Assembly: GCA_020635715.1 (NCBI GenBank)
Contig: JACJZG010000002.1
Location: forward strand, 62,001 to 126,000
From: Flavobacteriales bacterium
GTDB lineage: Bacteria; Bacteroidota; Bacteroidia; Flavobacteriales_F; PHOS-HE28
Length of the DNA: 64,000 bases
Direction of reading: 5' to 3'
Positions 49,862 through 58,121 of the stretch are shown here, in pieces; position 1 is the first letter of the stretch, and every line of letters begins with the position of its first letter. The notes below the pieces were generated by a model that was given only the letters and a program-made list of their open reading frames with translations, searched no databases and was not told the origin of the DNA. A program made the translations under genes and the position numbers.

Positions 49862-50308
49862 TCAGCCACCGCGCTTCTCCACAGCCTGCTTCAGCTCCTC
49901 AAGATTGGTGCGGATCCCCGCTTCCAACTGCCGTTGGAAGGTCGGCCGGAACAGCGTAGGGAAGAAGCCCTGCAGGCTTTCCTCCACCTGCACCAGCGTG
50001 CCGCCGTCGCGCGGCTCGAAGCGCCAGTTGTGGATCGCGCTGGCACCGATGGTCCGGCCCGTCCAGCCAAAGCGGGTCATGGCCTCGGCCGTATGGATCC
50101 GCGAGGTGAAGCGCAGGCCACCGGCCTTCCACCGGAATGTACTGCCCTCCTCCGCAGGCCCTTCGAGCTTCGCTGCGGTCACCGCCTGCTGCTAGCCCGG
50201 CCACGCATCGATGTTCGTCAGGACCTTCCACACCGTTTCCACCGGGGCGTTGATGTGTATGCTACCACGTGCGACCGCTGGGGCGCTTGCGTTCACGGGG
50301 ATCTTCAT
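49862..50308 (-). pseudogene. SRPBCC-family protein interrupted by an amber codon
   Basis: From ATG 50308 the frame reads MKIPVNASAPAVARG, SIHINAPVETVWKVLTNID and AWPG, then TAG at codon 39 (50192-50194), and continues without shift as QQAVTAAKLEGPAEEG to the stop at 49862. The whole is a typical SRPBCC (START-like ligand-binding) fold with the expected opening V.KVLTNIDAWP motif and the C-terminal helix FQRQLEAGIRTNLEELKQAV. The codon would normally be TGG (W), so a single G-to-A change explains it. The downstream 106-residue ORF alone lacks the first strands. Confidence 0.85.
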
Positions 50309-50495
50309 GGGCTCAGGTTGTTGGAGCGAATTTCGGTCGCGGCCGGCGCCACTGGTGCATCGCAACTGGCTTTACCAGCTGACATACCAGGTGCTGGGCG
50401 ATCAACCAGAGGTCTGTCTTCGCATTTACCGGCGGGCATTCACGCGTTCCGCTCTATTCCGAACGGGTGCTGATGATCGATCAGGCGACTTCTCC

Positions 50496-50915
50496 TCAGC
50501 TTCCCGTGCGGCTGATCTCCTCCAGTTGTGCCGTCATCCACGCACGGGCCTCCACCTCATCATCCGTCACCAGCACGCGTTGCAATTGCGGGAAGTACTT
50601 GAAGTACACATGCGTGAGCCGTTCGATCATCGACGAATGGATGACGATGGCCGAGGCCAGGATACGCCCCTGTCCGCGATCACCATCGCCATGGTCCTCA
50701 CGCATCGTCTCCAATGAGAAGTCCGCATCCGCAGGGATCACCGTGAAGGTGGCGTAGCTGCGGGCGCCCATCAGGTGGCGCCGTGCGGTCTGCACCTCAG
50801 CCACGGACTCCGGGGTGAAGAGCACCCCCGCTTTGTAACGGATCTCCAGCAGGTCCGGCCGGGCGCATGTCAAGGTGGCGATGCGGGTGTCGGCCTCGTT
50901 GGGTACGATGGTCAT
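50496..50915 (-). CDS. Hypothetical protein (STAS/SpoIIAA-like possibility)
   Basis: The gene encodes 139 residues from ATG 50915. It is alpha/beta-like: IATLTCARPDLLEIRYKAGV, then FTPESVAEVQTARRHLMGA, YATFTVIPADADFSLETM, and RILASAIVIHSSMIERLTHV with a helical end. The alternation resembles small STAS-like proteins of Bacteroidota, but I cannot confirm the family. It lies 47 nt downstream of the next gene on the same strand, so the two may be cotranscribed. Confidence 0.55.
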   Translation of the reverse strand: MTIVPNEADTRIATLTCARPDLLEIRYKAGVLFTPESVAEVQTARRHLMGARSYATFTVIPADADFSLETMREDHGDGDRGQGRILASAIVIHSSMIERLTHVYFKYFPQLQRVLVTDDEVEARAWMTAQLEEISRTGS

Positions 50916-50961
50916 GGGAGAGGGCTTGGCTCCGTTAAGATAGGTCAATGATGGACCGATC

Positions 50962-51387
50962 CTATGTTTCCGCGCCCTGGATGCGTTGCATGAGCTCATC
51001 TTCCGCGATGCTCCACGAGCGTCCGGGTCGCGACCCTTCCACCATGTAGTGGAACAGGCCGCGTTCGAAGCTCCACTTGCGCGCCAGGATCCGCCGCTGC
51101 GCCATCGGCCCCAGCTGTACGAACTGCCCGGGCCTGAACCGTGCCCGTTCCTCCATGGCCCGCACGATGTCCGCCTGGCTCACGTTCCAATGGATCTCCA
51201 GGCCCCGGTCCGGTGCCTTGGCGTGGATGGTATACACCCAGGCGAGCACGGCATGCGGGCCGCGCCATGCGATGGGCCAGGTGCCACCGGCCCAGGGCAC
51301 CAGACCATGCACCGGGCAGGGGGTCTTCGGTATCGCCATTTTTCCCGTCATGCGCCGTGCCAGAAGGTAGGCAGGGAATGGGTCCAT
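50962..51387 (-). CDS. Hypothetical protein
   Basis: The protein has 141 residues with ATG 51387; a later ATG (51339) gives 125 residues starting AIPKTPCPVHGL. It is Trp- and Pro-rich (PWAGGTWPIAWRGPHAVLAW, then IHWNVSQADIVRAMEERARF). No signal peptide and no family are recognised. The composition is protein-like, and no better frame exists on either strand. Confidence 0.5.
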   Translation of the reverse strand: MDPFPAYLLARRMTGKMAIPKTPCPVHGLVPWAGGTWPIAWRGPHAVLAWVYTIHAKAPDRGLEIHWNVSQADIVRAMEERARFRPGQFVQLGPMAQRRILARKWSFERGLFHYMVEGSRPGRSWSIAEDELMQRIQGAET

Positions 51388-51415
51388 TGTATCCGTTGTG
51401 CGATCCCCACCACGT

Positions 51416-51461
51416 CACAAGCCCCGGATCACCGAGGGAGAGCTCGGTGCCGGGGCTTGTG
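51416..51461 (-). terminator. Long terminator-like hairpin downstream of T9SS gene
   Basis: CACAAGCCCCGG (51416-51427) pairs perfectly with CCGGGGCTTGTG (51450-51461), and an inner CACCGAG (51430-51436) pairs with CTCGGTG (51443-51449). Together they form a nearly continuous 19-bp stem. It lies 40 nt beyond the T9SS gene stop on the minus strand. Confidence 0.75.
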
Positions 51462-51500
51462 GACGGGAACGACGCTGGACGTTACCGTGTGATGCGGTAG

Positions 51501-53204
51501 TTATTGTTTCACGAAGCGCTGGGTGCGCGTGACATGAGCTTCCTGCACGTGCAGGTAGTAGACTCCGGACGTGAGGTCCTGCACGTTCAGCGCATTCGTG
51601 CCCTTCCGAAGTGTCACGGTCCTCACCAGCCGGCCGTGCACGTCAAGGATGCGCGCAACGGTGGCCTGCTCACCTTCATAGGTGATGTATAGCTGCTCCC
51701 TGGTCGGATTGGGGTGGAGTGCAGGTGTGTTGGTGTCCGGTACGGAGATACCGACGGTCCCCGCTTGATCCACCCGGCAGATGAAGGGTTGGTAGGAGAG
51801 CGAGGTGGGGCCCTGTACGATCTCCACGCCGGGACCCGGATCAAGATCACACGGCCCGAATCCACGACCGCCGAACAGGATGGAGCCATCGGTCATGACC
51901 GCCGAACCGTTCGCGTCCGTCTGCGTATCCTCACCGGCACCATAGTGCAACGCGCCAAGGAAGGCACCGTCTGGATCGAAGGTCAACAGGCAGATGTCCC
52001 AGAACAGGTCCGCGTCGAACACGGCAACGCCGGCCGTCGGATCCAGGTCCACTTCACCGATGAAGGAACCCAGGCAGTGGATGTTGCCGAACACGTCCTC
52101 CATGATGTTGAACACCTGGTCCGTGTCCACGCCTCCGAATCGATGGCCCCAGGCGAGTTCGCCGCTCGCTGTCAGGCGCGCCATCCAACCGTCCGGTGCA
52201 CTGCCGGTCACGGTCAATAGGTTCTCCGCAACACCAGGGTCCACGTCCATCGTACCGCGCACGGTGCCTGCGATCAACAGGTCACCGTTCGAGGCCAGCG
52301 TCATCGCATTGGCATATTGTGCGTCGGTGCCTTGCAGGCGATAGGAGTCCAGGTAGTTCCCGTCCGTGGTCATCCGCAGGATCATCACATCCGAATTGTT
52401 GTCGGTCGTGTTGTAGATGGCCTCTCCTGCTTCGGGGTCGAAGTCCAATGCCCCGCCCCAGTAACCCATCGCATAGAGGTCTCCGTTCGGATGGACGATG
52501 ACCCGCGATAAGCTGATGTAGAAGAACTGCGAATGCCATTTGCGCACCCATTGGAACGTGCCGTTCGCGTCCAGCTTCAGCAGGTAGGTGTTGCTCTGGT
52601 TGCCTCCGGTCAGCGATACCGTGCCCGGCCCGGGGTCGAAGTCCACGGTGAAGCTGTAGTTGCCACAGATGTACACATCACCATCGGCGTCCGTGGTGAT
52701 GCTGGATGCACCGTCCGAGCTGGTCCCACCGATGCTGTAGCCCCAGACCAGATCACGGTCCGCGTTCAGTTTCAAGAAGAAAGCGTCAAGACCGTCGGCG
52801 GAGGTCCGCAGCAGTTCCGCATCATCGGCAGGGTCAAGGTCCACCGTGCCGGAGAAGGACCCGCTGATGTAGATGTTGCCCTCCGTGTCGATGTGACAAT
52901 GGCCGATGGATACACTATTCGTGGAGGAGAGCCGCAGGTCCCCGACATAGCCACCGTCAGCGTCGAGTTCGATCATGAACGCCGTGTAGGACGAGATGCC
53001 GCTTGTCGTATGGATGTTCTCGCCCTCACCGGGGTCATAGTCCAACGGACCATTGTGGCGACCGATGATGAAGGCATGTCCGTCCGGTAGCGCCACGATC
53101 CGGGTGGCTTCCGCACCGAAGCGCAGGAGCCACTCATTGCCGATCGGTTGCGCCGTTCCGGCGATGGTCGAGGTCACGAGCAGGGTGAGTAGGGTGTTCC
53201 GCAT
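51501..53204 (-). CDS. Repeat-rich (SBBP-like) T9SS-sorted protein
   Basis: The protein has 567 residues with a signal peptide (LLTLLVTSTIAGTAQ). Eight or more blades of about 50 residues carry a strand pair such as IDTEGNIYISGSFSGTVDLD and a turn with Asp-Pro-Gly (YDPGEGE, LDPADD, FDPGPGT, VDPGVAE). Predicted fold: beta-propeller with possible Ca binding. The C-terminus (ALHPNPTREQLYITY, then ILDVHGRLVRTV and GVYYLHVQEAH) is a T9SS sorting domain. It is a paralogue of the protein at 9828. It is followed by a strong hairpin terminator. Confidence 0.86.
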   Translation of the reverse strand: MRNTLLTLLVTSTIAGTAQPIGNEWLLRFGAEATRIVALPDGHAFIIGRHNGPLDYDPGEGENIHTTSGISSYTAFMIELDADGGYVGDLRLSSTNSVSIGHCHIDTEGNIYISGSFSGTVDLDPADDAELLRTSADGLDAFFLKLNADRDLVWGYSIGGTSSDGASSITTDADGDVYICGNYSFTVDFDPGPGTVSLTGGNQSNTYLLKLDANGTFQWVRKWHSQFFYISLSRVIVHPNGDLYAMGYWGGALDFDPEAGEAIYNTTDNNSDVMILRMTTDGNYLDSYRLQGTDAQYANAMTLASNGDLLIAGTVRGTMDVDPGVAENLLTVTGSAPDGWMARLTASGELAWGHRFGGVDTDQVFNIMEDVFGNIHCLGSFIGEVDLDPTAGVAVFDADLFWDICLLTFDPDGAFLGALHYGAGEDTQTDANGSAVMTDGSILFGGRGFGPCDLDPGPGVEIVQGPTSLSYQPFICRVDQAGTVGISVPDTNTPALHPNPTREQLYITYEGEQATVARILDVHGRLVRTVTLRKGTNALNVQDLTSGVYYLHVQEAHVTRTQRFVKQ

Positions 53205-53288
53205 TGTCGTAGGGTTGGTTCGATGTCACATCGGTGCCGGTGCCGGGATGTGAACGGTGCTCCCGGGATCGACCGGTCACCAACGAAC

Positions 53289-53313
53289 AAGCCCCGGCAA
53301 GAGCCAGGGCTTG
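53289..53313 (-). terminator. Terminator-like hairpin downstream of the Mks operon
   Basis: AAGCCCCGGC and GCCAGGGCTT pair with one mismatch around the loop AAGA. The hairpin lies 21 nt after the mksB stop on the minus strand. Confidence 0.6.
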
Positions 53314-53333
53314 CACCATCGTTCTTGCGGGTC

Positions 53334-56054
53334 CTATGCTTCCGCCATCTGCTCGTTGAACTTCACTCCGATGCGCAATTCGTTGCGCAGTACCAAGCGG
53401 CCGTTCTTCGGACGCAGGAAGTAGAGGCTGTCCACCTCGCTCACCGGTTCTGGCGCTGCGGTGATGGCCATGAAGCCGAGGTCCTTCGCCATGCTCAACA
53501 CGGCCTTCCGGTTGATGGCGTCGAGCGAGTGCACCTCGTCCAGGAAGAAGGGCACGCGGCTCAGCGGTGTGTTCAGCTTCGGATCCTCCTTCAGCATGCT
53601 GCGCAGCACGAGCAGGTTGAAGAGCACCTTGATGGTGATCGCGGTGCCGTGGCTTTCCACCTGCAGGTTGTCGTAGCTGTGCGTGCGGCCGGCGCGCGTG
53701 CTCACCGTGAAGCGCAGGGTGAACAGGTCGCCGTAGTTCAATGTGATCCGCTCGCTCAGCTTGTTGCGGAAGCTCTGGTAGGCCGCATCCAGCTTCTTGC
53801 TGTCGTCGAAGAGACCCGTGTGGTCGGTCTCCGCCAGTTCCTTCAGCGCTCCCACCAGGTCGTTCTGGTCCATCACCTCCATCTTCAGGCTCTCGAGGTT
53901 CGAGACGCTCACGTTGGTGAAGCGGCGGTTCAGTCGGTCCGCGGCGATCTTGATGTCGTTGAGGCCATTGAGCACTTGGGCGAAGTTGGCGCGCAGCTGG
54001 TGCAAGTAGGTGTCCCAGTCCTTGCGCAGCGCCTCCTCGAAGGTGGGCAGGCCCTCGATCTGTTCGCGGATCAGGCGCACGGTCTCCACCTCGTTCGGAC
54101 CGATGATGTCGCTCTTCAGCACCATCTCGATCTTGGAACGCAACTGGTCCATCTCGCGGCTCATGGTGCTGTGCTCCAGCGTGAGCTTGCGGTAGAGGTC
54201 GATCGCGTCCTCCGCATCGTTCGGTACGCTGATCAGCTCCTGCGCCGCGGCATCGGGGAAGGGCGGCGGTACGCACTGTTCCAGCAGGTGCAGCAGGCGG
54301 TTGAAGCGCTCATCCTCCTTGTTCAATGCGGTGCGTTGTTCAAAGAGCTTCACGCCGATCTCCTCCAGCTTGTCGCGCACCTCCTTGCGCTCGCGGTCGG
54401 CCTTCGTCTTCTCCTTGGTCACTTCGGCGAGCATCTTCGCGAAGCGCGCTTCATCCTGCTTCTCCACCTGCAGGCGTTCCCACCGGGCCAGCTTGCGCAG
54501 GTGTTCGTCCACCTCGGCCTGCGTGGTGGCACGCTCCTTGGCGATCACCTCGCGGTTCTCGATCGCCTCCATCAGCTGTGTCAGGCGCGTGTGTTCGGCC
54601 TTCAGGTCGGTGAGCGACTTCTTCAGTGCCTTCACGTCCACGAGCTCCTTCCATGCTTGGCTGTTGTCAGGCAGGGGGATGCGAATCAACGCATCGCTGT
54701 ATGCATCATCGGCGATGCCCTCGGCGATGGCCTTCAACAGCTTGTCCACCTCCTTGCGCTTCTTCAGTTCGATGCCACCCTTCTCCACCGGCTGCTTCAG
54801 GATGTCGATGTTGAAGAGGCGGCTGAGGCCGCGCACCTGTTCATCGCTCAGCTTGTCGCGCAGCTCGGTGATCAGCGCCTTGTCGAAGTTGGCGATGGCC
54901 TTCTCCGTGTTCGCCACACGACCGGTCACCTCCGCGAGGTTGCGCGCGGTGCGCTGGCGGTCGGCTTCCTCGGCATTGCCCAGGCGACGGTCCAGCGCGG
55001 TGAGGCGCTCCTTGGCGTTGGCCAGGGCTTCACGCTCGAGGTTCTCCACGAACTCCTCCAGGCCCTTGCCCAGCTCGGCGATCCGTGCGAGGTCACCCTC
55101 CACACGGCCCTTGCTGCCCGCCAGTTCCGCGATCCGGTCGTCGAAGTCCTTCAGGATCTCCGCCGTGCTGATCTTCTCCTTCTCCAGCGCCTCCTGCTTG
55201 GCCACGATGGCCTCCTTCACGTGCTTGTTGTGGTCGTGGGCCTTGCGGCGCTTCTCCATGAGGTCGGCGTACACCGTGGCCAGTCGTCCCTCCAGGCCCA
55301 TGCGCACGTCGCTCATGGCGATGTACTTCTCCAGGCGCTCCTTCTCGCTCTTCAATGTGTTCAGCTTCACGCGCCGGTCGCGGATCCGCTCGAACTCCTC
55401 CGTCATCAGGCGGTTCGCCTCCAACGCGGGACGGTTTGGCGGTATGCTCGCGAGCATGAGGAGGCTGCGCTTCATCTCGTGCTGGTCGATGCTGCGCAGG
55501 CTCAACAGGTTCTTCAGCACTTCCTTGAAGTGCGCGTAGCGGTCGGTCTCCGTGAGGTGCACCACGCCCAGCCCGTTGCTCTCGCCTTTCGTGGCGATGA
55601 GGATGGCATCACGGTGTGCCGATGCGTCCTTCAATTCGCGGTAGTTGCGTTCACCGAGTTTCGCCAGCACATCCTTGGGATCGGCCACGCGGTCCTCGTC
55701 CATGTAGTCGGCCACATCGTAACCGCCATCGTAGGTGAAGCGCACGGGATCACCACCGCTCGCACGGCCCTGGCCGCGCCAGCCGAGCACGTAGGTGCCC
55801 TTCGGGCCGTGGCACTCGAACAGCAGGTAGCTGTAATGGTCCGGGAAGTAGTACTCGCGCGTGGCCTCCGAGTCATGGTCGCCGAACACCATCTGGTTCC
55901 GGTTGTCCAGGTAGAGGAATTGCAGCGTGTTGATCAACGTGGTCTTTCCCGCGTTGTTCGGCCCCACGAGCTGCAGCGAATCGCTGAGCTCCACCTCGGC
56001 GTAATCGTAACTGCCGCTGCGGATGGCGATGAGTTTGGTCGGTCCTAGTTGCAT
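53334..56054 (-). CDS. mksB: MksB-like condensin ATPase (SMC-type)
   Basis: This is a 906-residue ABC-type ATPase with a long coiled-coil middle. Walker A is GPNNAGKTT at 31-39. The coiled coil covers about 230-640 (for example RDRRVKLNTLKSEKERLEKY), with a hinge-like break near 420-480. Walker B is FFLDEVHSLD near 831. The signature loop region reads VESHGTAITIKVL instead of SGGE. As MukB-like MksB it would form the ATPase of a MukBEF-type condensin with MksE and MksF, which organises chromosome or plasmid DNA. The gene is shorter than MukB (about 1480 residues), as is usual for the Mks group. It lies 51 nt downstream of mksE. Confidence 0.82.
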   Translation of the reverse strand: MQLGPTKLIAIRSGSYDYAEVELSDSLQLVGPNNAGKTTLINTLQFLYLDNRNQMVFGDHDSEATREYYFPDHYSYLLFECHGPKGTYVLGWRGQGRASGGDPVRFTYDGGYDVADYMDEDRVADPKDVLAKLGERNYRELKDASAHRDAILIATKGESNGLGVVHLTETDRYAHFKEVLKNLLSLRSIDQHEMKRSLLMLASIPPNRPALEANRLMTEEFERIRDRRVKLNTLKSEKERLEKYIAMSDVRMGLEGRLATVYADLMEKRRKAHDHNKHVKEAIVAKQEALEKEKISTAEILKDFDDRIAELAGSKGRVEGDLARIAELGKGLEEFVENLEREALANAKERLTALDRRLGNAEEADRQRTARNLAEVTGRVANTEKAIANFDKALITELRDKLSDEQVRGLSRLFNIDILKQPVEKGGIELKKRKEVDKLLKAIAEGIADDAYSDALIRIPLPDNSQAWKELVDVKALKKSLTDLKAEHTRLTQLMEAIENREVIAKERATTQAEVDEHLRKLARWERLQVEKQDEARFAKMLAEVTKEKTKADRERKEVRDKLEEIGVKLFEQRTALNKEDERFNRLLHLLEQCVPPPFPDAAAQELISVPNDAEDAIDLYRKLTLEHSTMSREMDQLRSKIEMVLKSDIIGPNEVETVRLIREQIEGLPTFEEALRKDWDTYLHQLRANFAQVLNGLNDIKIAADRLNRRFTNVSVSNLESLKMEVMDQNDLVGALKELAETDHTGLFDDSKKLDAAYQSFRNKLSERITLNYGDLFTLRFTVSTRAGRTHSYDNLQVESHGTAITIKVLFNLLVLRSMLKEDPKLNTPLSRVPFFLDEVHSLDAINRKAVLSMAKDLGFMAITAAPEPVSEVDSLYFLRPKNGRLVLRNELRIGVKFNEQMAEA

Positions 56055-56105
56055 GTGCTTCTTCGTTCTTCCGTCTTCCTACTTGTGCCTTTCTCCTTCA
56101 GCCTA

Positions 56106-56711
56106 TCAATTCAACTCCGGGTCGATCGCCTTCTTCTCCGGTGGCGCGCCATCCAGTACGCCGCGCGTTTCGTTCTCGGCGGCCAGGCTGATCTCCTGGC
56201 ACTTGTCGAACACGCGATGGAAGGGACGCAGGAAGCGGAAGGTGTCATCCGGGAAGTACTCCACCCAGCCGTAGTTCACCATGCGCTTCACCAACTTCCG
56301 CAGCGAGGCCTCGTCCTCGATCTCCACCGCGCGGAGATGGGCCTTGTAACGGTCGCTCTGCAGGTGCGGCAGACCAGCGATGCTGAAACGTTCGGTGAGC
56401 AGGTACTCCTCCACGGGCTTGCCCTCATTGGCGGTGGCCTCGATCAGGATGAAGCTGAACACGGCGATGCCCGCCAGCGAACTGGAGGGTGGCGTGTTCT
56501 CGGCCTCCTCCTTGTGCAGGTAGAAGAAGTCGCGCGGATGGCGGATCAGGTTCAGGCCCAGCGGCTCGAAGTACTCCTTGTACGCTTCGTAGTTCTCTGC
56601 CAGCGCACTATGTAGGCTGCCCTGTTCGTGGGTGATGTAGGAGCCCTGGCGCAGCTTGTCGAAGATCTCCTTCAGCTGCGGGAGGGCGGTCGTGGTCGTT
56701 TCCGTGGTCAT
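56106..56711 (-). CDS. mksE: MksE-like condensin subunit
   Basis: This 201-residue winged-helix kite subunit consists of helical opening LPQLKEIFDKLRQGSYITHE, then FEPLGLNLIRHPRDFFYLHK, IAVFSFILIEATAN and LVKRMVNYGWVEYFPDDTFR. The hydrophobic and charged pattern fits MksE/JetB-type proteins, which bridge MksF and the MksB heads. It overlaps mksF by four bases (ATGA, 56708-56711), and mksB follows. Confidence 0.78.
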   Translation of the reverse strand: MTTETTTTALPQLKEIFDKLRQGSYITHEQGSLHSALAENYEAYKEYFEPLGLNLIRHPRDFFYLHKEEAENTPPSSSLAGIAVFSFILIEATANEGKPVEEYLLTERFSIAGLPHLQSDRYKAHLRAVEIEDEASLRKLVKRMVNYGWVEYFPDDTFRFLRPFHRVFDKCQEISLAAENETRGVLDGAPPEKKAIDPELN

Positions 56712-57931
56712 GCGCGGGTGATCGAGATGGTCGTTGCTTCAAGCACGCCGTCGCGCGTGCGGTATTCTTTCTGTTTGCCGCCCTTGAACTGCACGTCCAT
56801 GGTGGGGTCGAAGAGCAATTTGCTCAGGCCGAGCAGCATGTCGCTCGTGCCCTTCTCCGGGAAGCTGCCCGTGATCCAGGCGGTGAGGTCCTTCACCGGC
56901 AGTTCTTCACGCAAGGCCTCCGGCAGGCCGTTCAGCCAGAGCAGGCGCACGTAATCGGGCGGTGTGTCACCGTTCTCCTCCATGCTCAGCACAGGCGGTG
57001 GCGTGGGCGGATGGCTGATCACCTCGTTGATCACATGGCGCAGCACGCTATCCGTAGGCGGGCACTCGATGCCGGCGCGATCGGCCTGCACCATGTAGTT
57101 CACCACCCAATCATCCTGCTTCATCTGGCGCAGACGACCAAGGGCCAGCGTGGCACCGTGGGAGATGGCGCTGGCGCGTCGCAGCACATCGTACAGTGGC
57201 TGCAGTTCCTTGCGGCTCTCGTTCAGCGTGTGGATGGAACGGCGGCGCAGTGCCCGGATCTGCCGCTCGTTGCGCGCGATCATGCCCAGTTCCACATACA
57301 CGCCCTGCTCGCGCGCGGCACGCAGGGCCAGATCGGTCTCGTCCAGCACGCTCACCAACAGGCCGTCCACACGGACGATCTCCACCAGCGGATGCACGTA
57401 TTGGTCCATCAGGCCCACGATGCGCAGGTAGCGCTCACGTACGCTCACGCTCGTGCGGTCCGCCTTGTAGCGTGCCACCTCGGCCATCACGGCGCGGTGC
57501 GTCGCGTCCAGGTCGTCCTGCATGCGGCGCAGCGTGTGGTCCACCTCGTTGGTGGCCATGGCCACGCTCAGCGCATCGCCGGCTTCGATGCCGATCACGA
57601 TCCGCTTGCGCGCGCTCTCCAACGCCGCGATGTAGCCCTGGATGATCTCCGGACTGGTGGGCACCGCGTCGTTGTACAGGTAGTTGATCAGCTGCATCAG
57701 GGGCTGCGCCATCACGTAATGGCTGCTGCCCTCCTCCAGCGGCACCAGGATCTGCAGCTCGATCAGGCGCTGCCAGGTGGTCTCCGGCTGTTCGGAAACG
57801 CTGTCGCTGAAGGTGCGGATGAGCTGGCGCACCTGCGCCTCGCTCACATCACCGGGTTTCACGGCGATGGCATGCAGCAGCGGCACGTGGCCTGAACAGA
57901 AGTCGAAGAAGCGTTTCGGGGTTACTTGCAT
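56708..57931 (-). CDS. mksF: MksF-like condensin subunit (kleisin)
   Basis: The gene encodes 407 residues from ATG 57931, which starts MQVTPKRFFDFCSGHVPLLH. The N-terminal winged-helix region reads SEQPETTWQRLIELQILVPL. A long helical middle follows (ALESARKRIVIGIEAGDALS, then EVDHTLRRMQDDLDATHRAV), with a C-terminal wing (TISITRA at the end). Predicted role: kleisin closing the MksB ring. The order mksF, mksE, mksB with overlaps is the classic Mks arrangement. No mksG (JetD nuclease) gene lies on either side. Confidence 0.78.
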   Translation of the reverse strand: MQVTPKRFFDFCSGHVPLLHAIAVKPGDVSEAQVRQLIRTFSDSVSEQPETTWQRLIELQILVPLEEGSSHYVMAQPLMQLINYLYNDAVPTSPEIIQGYIAALESARKRIVIGIEAGDALSVAMATNEVDHTLRRMQDDLDATHRAVMAEVARYKADRTSVSVRERYLRIVGLMDQYVHPLVEIVRVDGLLVSVLDETDLALRAAREQGVYVELGMIARNERQIRALRRRSIHTLNESRKELQPLYDVLRRASAISHGATLALGRLRQMKQDDWVVNYMVQADRAGIECPPTDSVLRHVINEVISHPPTPPPVLSMEENGDTPPDYVRLLWLNGLPEALREELPVKDLTAWITGSFPEKGTSDMLLGLSKLLFDPTMDVQFKGGKQKEYRTRDGVLEATTISITRA

Positions 57932-58121
57932 GGGCTTCCTGCACACGCTTCACGGTACGGCAAAGCCGTTCCCGGCAGCGGGATGCGAGCGTGAAAGTAG
58001 CCGGGTGGGGGCGGAGGCCCCGGGGTGATTTATCGACAGGTGTTAGTAACCCGGGAGGCCAAACAACGAACCAGCCTGAGCCTTCGCTGACCGGAGCCTG
58101 CCGGAACGACCTTTCCGCTGA

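Noticed and set aside
53223..56048. Long antisense ORF (941 aa) opposite mksB
   Set aside because: The opposite strand carries a clear ATPase with Walker motifs; the antisense product is His/Leu/Val-rich shadow translation, as expected from GC-rich codon usage.
53334..57931. Complete Wadjet (JetABCD) defence system
   Set aside because: JetD/MksG is missing on both sides; the call is limited to an MksFEB condensin.
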